64,000 nucleotides of DNA. Source: Carposina sasakii. Its lineage: Eukaryota; Arthropoda; Insecta; Lepidoptera; Carposinidae. Made by a program: the position numbers and the translations under genes. Shown here one piece after another: positions 22,044 to 33,857 of this stretch (the stretch's first letter is position 1; the number at the start of each line of letters is the position of its first letter). A model generated the notes under the pieces. The model ran no database searches, was not told where the DNA came from, and saw only the letters and a list, made by a program, of their open reading frames with translations. Where the stretch lies: assembly GCA_014607495.2 (NCBI GenBank), contig CP053155.1, positions 13,268,001-13,332,000 of the forward strand, in the 5' to 3' direction.

Positions 22044-23087
22044 TAGCGATGTGCCGGATGGCCGTTTCCGTATCCGCGGATATCCGAAGCAAAATGAAGA
22101 TCCGTATCCAATACTTTTTGTGTGGATCTTTTACGGATATACTTACCTTATTAATTTTAAATTTATAGATGAAATTCTTTCAATAGGTGCTTAGGTAGCA
22201 ATAAAATAATTTTAAAATCATATACAGGGTGTGTGTGACAGCTAGGCAAATAATGAAATACTGAACGAGTACCATTGTTTTGAGTTAAACGATAGTACTC
22301 GCAGGAAATGCATTTTTAATTTGATTATTTGCAATAATCTCATGTTTTCTTTCCGCGCCAACTGTATTGGGCGATCCTGTGATTAGTTAAATGGGCTTAT
22401 TGGTTATTTTGTGATACATTGCTGTTTTTTGGATCACTTGTGGCTCCTTTGGGATTGATCAGTTAATTGAACTTTTATGAGAGCAATATATTTGGAAAAT
22501 TATCCATATAAGCATTATGTAAAAATGTTGTTTTTAAGTCATTATCTAAAACCTACTTAAACGAACCACACTATTTAAAAAATAAACATATATGTATGAA
22601 AAAAAGTCGGAAAATTCCAAAATTATAAGACTTTTTTCATAATTTTTTAAATGTGTGGTTCATTAAGTAGGTTTTGGAAAATTTTCAGTGGTTTTCACCT
22701 CAAAATCATGGTAAGAATTTCTGAATTCAGCATATCAATATTTGCCTAGCTGTCACTTTCACCCTATATATTTGGCTCCTTTATGTGGCAAAAGTTGTAG
22801 TTAGTTATCATAACTCAAAGGTGCACAATCAACTATCTTCTTAATGAGATCGATATTATAAAAAGTTAATAAAAGGTGATCATATGATTACCTTTTATTA
22901 AGAAAACAAAACTTATTTAAATTTGAATTAAATGTTTTTTTTTATTAGGTAGGTATCTATCAGTCGCGCGCACCGACACCGACTGCATAAGAAAGATTAG
23001 ATCTGTATCCTCTGATATTGACATCAAATATCCGTATTCGGATCCTTATCTGCCGATATACATTTTTAACGATCCAGCACATCACTA
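22044..23087. mobile_element. Mirror copy of the hAT-like element with nested MITE
   Basis: Inverted image of 13271-14313, with the nested MITE at 22225-22766. One substitution near the end (GGATGGCC here against GGATGTCC expected from the left arm) and one extra base in a T/A run distinguish it. Confidence 0.8.
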
Positions 23088-25522
23088 ATAGGAAATAGAG
23101 TTACTGTAGGTACCTAAATGAAATAAGGATGTACATAAACACATTGTAATCATTAAGTATAATTTACATAAAATATGTTATTAGAACAATAAAAGGAGCC
23201 AAGTGTGACCCATATAAACATGGTGCAATCCCAGCTTCCCGGAGTTATTCTGCTGATGCTGCAACTGACAAACTTGTGTTCACTATCAAGCACCATATTA
23301 ATTGTATATGGAATGTGCTTTCAACAAAATATATCTGTAATATTACCAGACATAAAAAATTATGTACACAAGGTAGGTGATAATGATGAAGAAATAACAA
23401 CGGGATGATATTTTCAATGTAGAATGACTGTCGCTGTGAAAGCAACATGAACAAACCACTAGCTAACATTTACGTAACATCCATCACCTATGCCTCGCCT
23501 CTCCACTACAGCCAGTCACATGCACAGCAGCAATATTTTTACTGCAAACAAACTGCACATAACAAAGTCCACCTCACTATCCCTTCCTTTACTTAATGTA
23601 ATATTACTTATTACAGTAAACCTATTAATTCCACATACATATAATATTAAAAATACATTTAATTAGATAACATGAAATAGTTTTTGTTATATTGTTAATG
23701 TTGCTAGGACTGTTGGATATTTTAGACTCGTTTGCATGGAGGAGCCTGATGTAAATAATTGGCAAGTTTCTAGAACATCTCCTGAGAAAACGCCTCTGTA
23801 TTCCTTAGTACTCAAAGGTCTACTCTTACTACATACATGCACGGAAAGTGCATCTGATGATGTATTCTTGTGAAGTTCCGAACGAGGGTAAATAAAACAT
23901 TAGATAATATACATACCTATTATTTTGTTGTAGATAAAGGAGATTTATTAATAGTAGTCAATCTGACAATATTACTGAACATAAATAATAAGCAAAAACA
24001 AAACTATTTTCAATTAAAATACACTATGCAAGTATGCACTATATGAACAACAAACCGTCAACCATTTTGTCAACCACAAACTAAGTAGTTTTTTTTGTTT
24101 ATTTAAGGGGAATTAAGCCCATACAGCCAATGTCTTTAGAAAATGATTTCTGAATTTATGACGGATGATAATGATGATGATGAATGGAAACGTCAAGAAA
24201 AACCTCAAGAATGAGTGTAAAATTAGTCAAAATCAAAATAAATTTCAGAAACAACTTACATGAGCCCATGAAGAGATCGAATTCCGACTAAAGTTTTACT
24301 TAGCTTATCCGCATATAAAACCATACACATGCACTAGATTCACATTATAAGTATACAAAATATAAATCTACTAGAAAATAGGCATGGGCTAATCATATCC
24401 CGGAAAGGATTGAACATGTAGCAAATCACTCCGACTATGTATATATATTCTTTTAACATATCCAACTCCGCGTGCATGTCCGGGAACGAAGAGATTAAGT
24501 GGAGCGAGATATGACTGGGATTGGTTTGGTTAGGTTGTTGTAGGTGTCCTTTTAACAGATCCAACTTCGCGTACATATCCGGGAATGAAGAGATTAAGCG
24601 AACCGAGATATGATTGGGATGATCTATCCAAATAATAATTAGAATATTTGAGGCGTATTTAAAAATCACTAAATAGGTACACTAAAACTATTGCCCTAAA
24701 AATAATTCCAAATCCAAACAGCTTTTATTTACATTAAAAACAAAATACTTAAGATCAAATATAAAACGGAATAAATAGAAATTTTGAAAATTATAATTAC
24801 GAAAACAAATATTTATACTAAACGGCATGCCTGTCGCTCGTGAGTATTCGTATATACTCGTGTAATGTCGTTACATTCGCGCTCATGCGTCTACTGCGAT
24901 AGTACCGCGCGTTCCGGCGCGTTCGCATTCCGTCTAGCGCACTTATTCTTATCTTCGGCATTATTCGGTAGGTCGGAGTGGGTCGGATATAGAATATGGT
25001 AACTTTCTTTAAAGTGAAGGAGTTGATTCATATCCTCCTCTGGATATATATCCGAGGATATAGTTGTGTCCGGAGTTACCCATGTCTACTAGAAAACATT
25101 ACTTTACGGACACATAACAATTTTTATTTTCACAAGCAAATCACACCCACTCTCTTCCAGCTTTTCCCGCCGAATCACCATTATAAGTAGAGGTCAACAA
25201 GAGGAGTTACCAAATCTCTGGGGTCAACTCAACTTCATTTATGTTTTTTTTATCCCCATACTCATACTCATATAATATTTTCGGCGTGTTATCACGTGGC
25301 GTGTCAAATGTGTGTATAATCTCATCCTTTAATCCTTAATCCTTTTATAAATTACAAACTAAGAAGAGATAAGTAAGCTAATAGTAAACACACAATGGCC
25401 TATATTTGTTATTTTATTTATTGGCATAGTTGTTTTTTTGTAGCCACACATCCGTGGCAGAATGATTAAAATTTCTTTGATAACAGGGCGACGAATGTCT
25501 TTCTACGGCTGGCTGTAGCATA

Positions 25523-26157
25523 TCTATACTAATATTATAAAGAGGTAAACTTTTATTGATTGTTTGCAGCGAATAGGCTCCGAAACTACTGGACTGATTT
25601 CAAAAATTCTTTCACCGTAGGAATCCTTCTTAGACCTGGATGAACATAGGCTATTAGAATTTCCCGATATTCCCACGGGAAGGCGACCAACGGGAATTCT
25701 ATATTTTTTACGAAAACCGCTATACATATGAAGCTGAAATCGGGCATATATGTTTATTGGGGACAGCGAGGGAGGACTAATTGGGGACAGCGAGGGAGGA
25801 CTAAAAACGGATTTCCCGAAATTCCCACGGGAAGGGGACAAACGGGAATTCATAATTTTTACGGAAACCGCTATATATATGGATCTGAAGTTGGGCATAC
25901 ATGTTCATTTCGGACCCGGAGGAAGCACTAGGTACGGATTTCCCGAAATTCCCACGGGAATGAGATAAACGGCAATTCATTTTTTTACGACAACCGCGAT
26001 ACATATGTATTTGAAATCAGATCTGTACGTTTATTAGGGACTGCGAGGGAGTACTAAGAACGGATTTCCCGAAATTCCTCTGTAGTACAGGCGATAAAAC
26101 CGGTACACTTTTGCCACTCTCTGACACCTCAGTATACAACTCGCAATCACGACAGCA
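25523..26157 (+). mobile_element. Mirror copy of the Helitron 5' end and 126-bp array
   Basis: Inverted image of 10200-10834. The Helitron start TCTATACTAATATTATAAAG is at 25523. The tandem array is intact with the same nested 24-bp duplication, so the array predates the palindrome. Confidence 0.75.
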
Positions 26158-26241
26158 GGATCCCGTCCAAGACTTGTGCTTTAATAAATTCAATTTTTCT
26201 AAAAACGTTTATTTATTATATACGAGTATGTTTATTTATAG

Positions 26242-26613
26242 TTAATTCAATTTTACGAAAACCCCTATTTTTCTAATCTGCCGTAGCGTATGGATATGAT
26301 CTATGGTACTAAACCCTTTTCGGAAACCGGTTTGTTCGGAAGGCTGGAAGTCATCAAACCTGCGATCAAGACGATTCGTGATTACCCTTGAAAACAACTT
26401 GTAAACATGGCTCAGAAGCGAGATGGGTCTATAGTTCTTCAGCAAGGCTTTATCGCCTTTTTTAAAGAACAGCACCACCACACTTCTGTTCCATGCTTCC
26501 GGTGTTACGCCTTCGAGCAGGACGGAATTGAAAAGCCTTTGGAGGACCTTCAGTACCGGAGTTCCACCCGCTCTTAGTAGCTCTGATGTAATTCCATCGT
26601 CACCCGGCGCTTT
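26242..26613 (-). pseudogene. RTE reverse-transcriptase fragment (right arm)
   Basis: Inverted image of 9744-10115 with the same conserved blocks (NYRPISLLS, QTGFRKGFSTIDH) and the same premature end after ..HTLRQ. No catalytic YADD box. It shows no change that would restore function. Confidence 0.8.
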
Positions 26614-28022
26614 GTTGTTTTTAGTTGTTTAAGGGCAGTCCTAATCTCGTACAGGCTGATATCCGGGATGTCTTCAGTATAGTGTCGGGTGAGCTTGGCT
26701 CTTGGGTCTTTGCCTAATCTAACAGATTTAGCGACCGAGGTATATAGCTGTCCATAGAACCTCTCAATCTCCCTTAGCACCTCTGGTATGGTAGACGCTA
26801 CACTGCCGTCCTCTGTCTTCAGCTTCGTCAACTGGCTCTGCCCAATAGATAATTCTCTTGCGAATACTTGGTTTCGCTCTATTGTCTCCTTAACGCAGCG
26901 AGTATTAAAGCTGCGGATGTCGTGTCGCAGAGACTTGGAGATACGTCTATTGAGCTGCCGATATGCTTCAGCGTCATCAGAGGACTGTAGAGACATTGCG
27001 CGCCTTTTCGCCATGAGGTTGAGGGTATGATCAGTTAGTTTCTGGGGTCTATTTCTACGGTTAGGTCTAAAGAATTTAGACCCCACCGTGTGGACAGTTT
27101 CTACCAGCCTGTTATTTATATCGTCCACTGACATGCAATCCTCTAGGCAAGCAAAGCGGTTTGTCAGCTCGAGTTGAAAGCTCTCGGGGTTTTGAATGTG
27201 CACGGATGAGGGTCGGAGTGTAGACTTCATTAGTCGTGATCTCTTCCGTTTGACATTAATATTCAATGTGCCTCGAACCATTCGGTGATCGGTACCGGTT
27301 TTCACCGTGTTGATCACTGAGACATCATTGAATATCCGTCTATCGGTGGTCAATATGAAGTCTATCTCGTTCCTCGTGTGCTTGTTGGGATGGAGCCAGG
27401 TCCATTTCCTATGAGGCGGCTTCTTGAAGAAGGAGTTCATCATAAAGAGTCCCTCCATCTCTAGAAAATCGGCCAGCCTCTGGCCCCTGGGGTTCCTGTC
27501 GCCGGATCCAAATTGTCCCACTTTCAACTCATTCTCACCCCGCTTGCCCAGTTTCGCATTGAAGTCCCCCATAACAACACAGAAATGAGTTTTAGAGGTA
27601 TGTATGGCTGTACTTGTGTCCTCATACATAACCTCCACATCGTCATCCGGATGCGTCGAGGTCGGCGCATATACCTGGATGACCTTCAATGAGTACCTTT
27701 TTGATACTTTGAGTATCAGGTATGCTACCCTGCTCGACACACTCGTGATGGATTTGATGCTGTTTACGAGGGACTTGTGGACGATAAACCCAACACCACC
27801 CTGAGACTTATGATCACCTTCCCGGTGGTAGAGTAAGTTGCCAGATTTCAGGGTTATCGTATCCTCTTCCTGTCTTCGGACCTCAGATAACCCTACAATA
27901 TCCCACCGCAACTTACTCATTTCCTCTTCCAGCTCATAGAGCTTTGTGTCCTCCTCAGCGTGCGCGCATTGTACGTCACCAGCGATAACTGTGGACAAAC
28001 AGAAAAAAAATCCAAAAATCAT
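26574..28022 (-). pseudogene. RTE-type endonuclease region, frameshifted (right arm)
   Basis: Inverted image of 8335-9783 with an identical 482-codon translation, including the Helitron-derived first residues and the same loss of one A, here as the T run at 26618-26622. Because the lesion and the fused 5' end are shared, both arose before the arm was duplicated. The domain landmarks are as in the left-arm copy (LSEVRR, MGDFNA, TDHR). Confidence 0.85.
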
Positions 28023-28426
28023 TATTTTGGGTACTATTGCGTTGATAAAGCTCTCCTATAATATTTTTTCTCATATATCTTCCATGTACAGACAGTGATC
28101 CGTTACATTTTTATTATATGTATAGATTTTATAGGATTAAACACAGAAAAATACCCTTTAACTTTAAAATAATAAAGTCAACCGATCACAACAATCACAC
28201 ATAATGACAGGTAAAGTACTTAATGGTAAACTAGCTTTGACGTTTTGGATCCTTTGACAACTTGGATCCACTCAAAAAATGGTTACGCGAATGAAATAAA
28301 AGATCTACCCTGTTTTGTTTTAGCCTTAGTTATATATCGCTTATTCGTTCTATCTGTAGTGACGTTATTTACGTGGCATCTGTAAGAGTATATAATCTAA
28401 GATTTCATCTCTACATGTCATATGGT

Positions 28427-28621
28427 TTTTGTTAAAATTTGAAATTCCTGTTTGTCTCCTTCCCATGAGAATTTCGGGAAACCCTTACAGCCTGTGTTCA
28501 TCCGGGTCCAATAAGGATTCTAATTGTAAAATATTTTTTTTAATCGGTTCAGTAATTTCGGAGCCAAATAAACAAACAATCAAAGTTCACCTTATTAAAA
28601 TATTAGTAGTATACCTATAGA
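28427..28621 (-). mobile_element. Mirror copy of the Helitron 5' part
   Basis: Inverted image of 7736-7930, identical where compared. Confidence 0.55.
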
Positions 28622-30680
28622 TAACTCTGGAACAAAAAAACTCGCACAACCTTATTGTTTATATTGCTGGGCTGTACGGATATAATTTCCTTAGCCTACT
28701 AAACTCAATTTGTCAATGACTATATTTGTTTGTATTCTCTCTGGTAGACACGGAGCCGATAAGTGATGTGGAGTTGGTATGGTAAATTATCATACCAACT
28801 CGGTAATACAAATTATAATGTTTACTTACACATCTTTATAAAATTTTTAATTAAAAACCAAATACATAACATAAATATATAAAGTATGTAAAAATATAAA
28901 ACACTTAATTTCTCAACACCTGTTTGCGATCTAGTTTTCATACATTATTTATTTCCTTGTCAAAGCTTACATTAGATCAGTGACATGTTTATAGGTAGAC
29001 GCGGGGTCTCATAATAAAATATTTATAAAAAGTGGCACGAGTGAATCCATATAAACGTAATAACTGCATTAGATCTGATTTTTAAACTTGAATCTTATTT
29101 AGTTACCATAAGACACGACTTTGCTTTATCGATTTGTGACAATAGACGCCCAGCCATACATTTGTGCAGATATTTGTCGTGCCATTTTTTGAGCGCTGTC
29201 ACTGAATCTAGTTATAATTTTATCTAAGCATTAGATTGATTAATACCATATTAAAACAGCTCCTCAAGTTCTTACTTTCCTGTTCTGTTCCTAACCTAAA
29301 ACCGTAGGTAGCTATCCGCTAGGAGTAAATGTGTTCTGTGTATGTATCTATAAATTGTTAAGAAAAAATTGTTGATTGTTGTTGGTAAATTGTATTTAAT
29401 GTAAAACATACTTTGCCGATGTGGGGCTTCACTATAATATATCAGCTGCATCTTCTTCCGCGCATCTCCTAAAAGTGGACTAAAGGAACACTAGGATTCA
29501 CTCACGCGATAAGCAGCTAAAAAACGTTTACATCTGGCTCCTCTATGCTAAACGTGGCTGTGGTGTGTTTTCCTTGATGACTCTGCAGTTCTGGCTAACC
29601 CATTTCGGGAACATAGCTGTGTCTATATGTAAAACATGCTTAACTTACAAGTATTTTTATGATGTACCTGTTATGACGATTAACCCCTTACTTGTTCTTT
29701 ATTGTACACATGACTATAGTAAACAGAGAGGAATTTACAAAAGAAATTACTTCCTTCTCTGGTGAAACCTAATCTAACTTACTAATCCTTCTTTAATTTG
29801 CATATTTAGAGGAAATTGTAACTAGTCATGTCTGGCCCCTCCATTTGTGTAGCCTTTATATTACCTAATTACTTATTTCATAACTACGATCAAGTTCCAG
29901 AAATTATCAACAGGTTGTCAGAAGAAATGCTCTAATTAAAAACCAATTCATTGAAGCATTTTAACACACAGTGCACAGGTGCACAGTTAGTACCTACTTA
30001 CAATAAAGCAACTCCTGAATGCAGTTCTAACAGAGGGTCTATGGTTCTTGACAATTATAATGATAAATACATCCAATTATTAGTTGGCATGTTTTTCCAA
30101 CTGATCTCAGTAGAGATACTCTGTGAATATTATTAATGACTTCTATGGTTGAGGTAGTGTTGCTAATATGGAGCTTTAAAGAAGAACCATCCTGCACCAA
30201 CAGAACATACCCAAGAAGGTAATTTATTATATGTATAAATACCTATATATTATATTCTAAACAGATACATAAATGCAGTTTTATTGATTTATTACTTTTA
30301 TAACCTGTTTTACAATCCATAGTGGCTTTTAATTTATAATTATTTTCATGACTTGAACCCGCTTGTGTGCTCATACTCACACACACAATGATAACTAGGT
30401 ATATATGAACTGTTAAAAATGGTAAATACATATAGTAAAGAGATTTATGTATACAGTAATGTCCATACATACACATTACAAACAAAGTTGTTCCGCTGTC
30501 TGGCTGTCCCTATGTATGCCATAGATTTTTTAAACTCTGCGACATATTTCAAAGCGGTTTTTAAAAAATAGATATTGATTTAAGAGAAAGGTTTATAAGT
30601 ATAACTAGGGACCCGCCCTGGACTTTCTCAAATTCACTCATTTATGACATGTATGACATTGCATTATAGCCTATATGTTT

Positions 30681-30688
<8 letters not shown>

Positions 30689-30763
<75 letters not shown>
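30689..30763. repeat. (TA)n microsatellite, right arm
   Basis: Mirror of 5592-5669 but a few repeats shorter. The long isoleucine/tyrosine open frame read through it (30644-30829) is an artefact of the repeat. Confidence 0.95.
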
Positions 30764-30770
<7 letters not shown>

Positions 30771-33118
30771 AAACTACTGAATTCTATGGAGTAAAATTAC
30801 TTGTATACAAAATGTTAGTACGTAGTTAGAGTTACGACATGGGTAAGTTAAGTCTATCTAACTAAAGATATCATACCGTACTTATTTATTTTGCAATACT
30901 ATGAATATTTTTTCCAAGTCTTTTACCCTTGATAGAATATCATAAAACTAAAAAGGGGTGTATTAAGTAGGAATGAAGCAACTGGAGATTCATGAACTCT
31001 TTCTACCCCGGGAAAGAGGTGTGATTTTTATCAGTGTATGTATGGTGGTGCCGGCAGAGTAGAATTTTTACCACTACCACACCATGTCTGCCCGTGGGTA
31101 TCGTATGAGGCGATTAAGGGTTTCCAGGAGAAGGAAGCAGCGCCTCCCGTGTTGACAACATAGTCCAAAATATAAACTGCGGTCACCAACCCGCCTGCCC
31201 AGCTTGGTGACTATGGGCAAATACCCTCCATGGCAGTCTTGTGGCATGCCCTGGGGGAGGCCTACGTCGAGCAGTGGACTGTAATAAGCTGATGATGATG
31301 TATATCCAGTATCCAGAAAGGTAATAGTTTGGACAATGCTAAGTCAAATGGTATAAGTCTATCAGTAGACACCTCATGTTTCATTATTTTGTTAGGGGCA
31401 TTCTCTCAGGCAACAACCTAGCAACTAGTGACTGATGTTTTACTGCAGCAATATTTTAAGATTAAAAACATGTATAATGTATGTACCTATAATGCATACA
31501 TCGTAATAATAATTTGGTTTTAGATAAAAATAAAAAAGGGTAAGTACATATGTATTTTAGTAATTTATTATTACAATACATTGGTTGCAATATTTCAGAC
31601 TTTATCATATGTGACTAGGTACCTAGGTCTAAAAATGGTAGGCACTTGATGAACAATACATAATATTAGATGCATTTTCTCCAAGTCTTTAAAATAAAGA
31701 TTAATATTATTGACTGATATTTATCTGTCTTGTCAAAGTTCTTATTAGTATTAAGAATCTAAAAATCTTCCTAGATTGCAACTATGCTTGTACGGGTACA
31801 TTACTCATCAAGTCATCAACTTACTATACAGCCCAGCCATATCAATTTTGGACTGTTGCTGGAATGAAAAGCCTTCCTCTTTCACCCCTTTTGGTCCTAA
31901 AGAAAAAGAAAGCATTTAAGTATGATTACTTAGTTAGAATTTTATCCTTGGGATGCTTTTGCATCATCTTAGAGTGCTGATGTCACATTATCAATGCACA
32001 TGACCACGCATCGTGGATATCGTATCGTACGATATTGTATAGTCTCTATACAAAATTCAACATCGCAGCTATATTTATCGTAATTTGACAGGCTAAATGT
32101 CGATAAATCGGTTTATCATATCGTGTTTTGCAGGTCATGCTACTTGGGAGTAACTATAGTTAATACATTGGGGTAGCAGGAACTGCAGGATCCTAAAGGA
32201 GATCCCACAACCACATTAAGCATAGCCGAATGGCCGAGTATGCCCAAGTTTCTCAGTTGACACTTACGGCAGACAAGGAATGTAGGTACAAAATACCAAA
32301 GCTAGTTTAATGTTTAAGAATACTTACCAAATACTGAATCTCACTTTATTGTAAGGTAGATACCTAACCTACTAACTAATACAATAGGTAACATGTATTT
32401 TTTGCTAGTTATTATGTACTAGGGCGGAATTTTATTGGTATTTGGACATTATGACTAGCTTCAATGGTTCACAAGGCATGCTTTACGTAGGTACATTTGC
32501 TGTTTTTGGGTGTATAGAGAATTAGAGAACTTTACTTAACTAACCTGTTTTTGTATTTGCATCATACATAGTCTACACTCTACATTATGTACTTTCTTCA
32601 AATAAATCTAATTAGGTACGCTTAAACAACAACTTACCTCTCCGAAGTACGGGGTTTAAACATCATAATCATTGCATTTTTGTGCCTACTTTGCGTCGTG
32701 TACATTACTTAATTTCATTCATAAGTATTCCTATGGGGACGTATAAAGTTTTAAAACAGTTTTCTCGAGATTTGTAGATAAAAATAATCAAAAAACAGAC
32801 ATTTAGAAGGAAAACTGATGCAATGACATTTTCCTCTATGAATGATATAATGCAAATCGACAACAAAATATATGCATGGATTTCATTAGTGTTTATAAAA
32901 CATAGTGATTATATTCTCTTTGTTTATAAATTTTAGTCTAAAATCGAGCGAGATAGTTTTATAGAGAGCTAGTTGGTTAGAAAGAGATGGGCTCAAATCA
33001 TTTCTACTAATATTTATATTAGTGGTAACCCTAAATTGTCGCCATTTTCCGGACTCGATGACCTGGCGGGGATGACGAGGTGAGGGGCGAGGAAAGGTCA
33101 TGAGAGTTCATGTATTTT

Positions 33119-33290
33119 GTACACTGGCGTACTTTGTGTAACCGGAATTCGCGACAGAATACTTCGCGTATGCGACGAAGTCCGGTAACGTAATCCGGCA
33201 CGTGTCTGGAATTGACGCAGCGTACTTCGCGTATTTTTCTTACACGAATTCCGGTACACGAAGTATTTTACGCGAAGTACGCCGGTGTAC
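33119..33290. repeat. Foldback repeat at the right arm tip
   Basis: Inverted image of 3077-3248. It lies about 40 bp from the outer end of the palindrome, so both tips of the block carry a hairpin-forming sequence. Confidence 0.7.
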
Positions 33291-33330
33291 ATTCCTGGGC
33301 AGGCAAATATTTGTCGTGACTTCCGTTCAC

Positions 33331-33341
33331 CCGTGTTCTTG
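33331..33341 (+). repeat. 11-bp direct repeat, right copy
   Basis: CCGTGTTCTTG, identical to 2638-2648. It is followed by AACACATTCTGCGTGTACCG, which would be the original right flank if the block is an insertion. Confidence 0.7.
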
Positions 33342-33600
33342 AACACATTCTGCGTGTACCGAGACCATTATTACAGTTTTTATCGACCAAGATCTTGCGT
33401 CGCACTATTATACAGGATCGAGCTAGTAAAAAACTAAATAATTGCTTTATTAAAAGATCGCATTACATACGTCTTCGTATAATTAATTATTGAATATTAC
33501 TATCGAAAAAAGGTGTTTATTGTGACAAATGACATTTACTAGTCAGTGATACGAATAATGGAAATATGCAGCATTTTATCGATCTTCGTTTGCGTTCCCG

Positions 33601-33715
33601 TTTTCCCATTCCCGCGGGAATTTCGAGAAATCCTTTCTTATCGGATGCCTGCGTGATACAAAGAATAGGGTGTGCTCTTCATTCCAAGTTTCAGATCTAT
33701 TAAAACAGCGGTACA
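33601..33715 (+). repeat. Diverged unit related to the 126-bp array
   Basis: CATTCCCGCGGGAATTTCGA, GAAATCC, then TTTCAGATCTATTAAAACAG and CGGT keep the order seen in units at 10405-10700 (TTCCCGTGGGAATTTCGGG..TTCAGATCCATAT..AGCGGT). This is the only copy seen outside the palindrome. Confidence 0.55.
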
Positions 33716-33828
33716 GATTATGCATTATGCTTTAATCAGACGTTTAGAATTAAGGATTTTATATATTATTATATGTATAGTTTTAAGGGAATACTCCAGT
33801 TCCCCTTGGATCGGTTTATCCCTAAGTA

Positions 33829-33857
33829 TATACCATAGAGGAATCCTCTATGGTATA
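33829..33857. repeat. Perfect 13-bp stem inverted repeat
   Basis: TATACCATAGAGG, three bases, then CCTCTATGGTATA. Could be a cruciform or the centre of a lost element; no T-tract follows. Confidence 0.7.

Larger units (their letters stand above)
18369..33332 (-). repeat. Right arm (A', inverted) of the giant palindrome
   Basis: Reverse complement of 3035-17990. Differences seen by eye include a 10-bp insertion near 30815-30827 relative to 5531-5545, a different TA-run length, GG-to-AA type changes near 24440-24455, single-base changes near 22059 and 21575, and homopolymer differences near 22605 and 24090. It ends ..CCGTTCACCC at 33332 and runs straight into GTGTTCTTG of the right 11-bp repeat; no S copy follows. 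Confidence 0.95.

Noticed and set aside
30644..30829. Open frame with a long IYIYIY run
   Set aside because: It is the translation of the (TA)n microsatellite.
3035..33332. Palindrome as a large autonomous transposon (Maverick-like)
   Set aside because: No integrase, polymerase, capsid or transposase frame is visible; the cargo is ordinary transposon debris.
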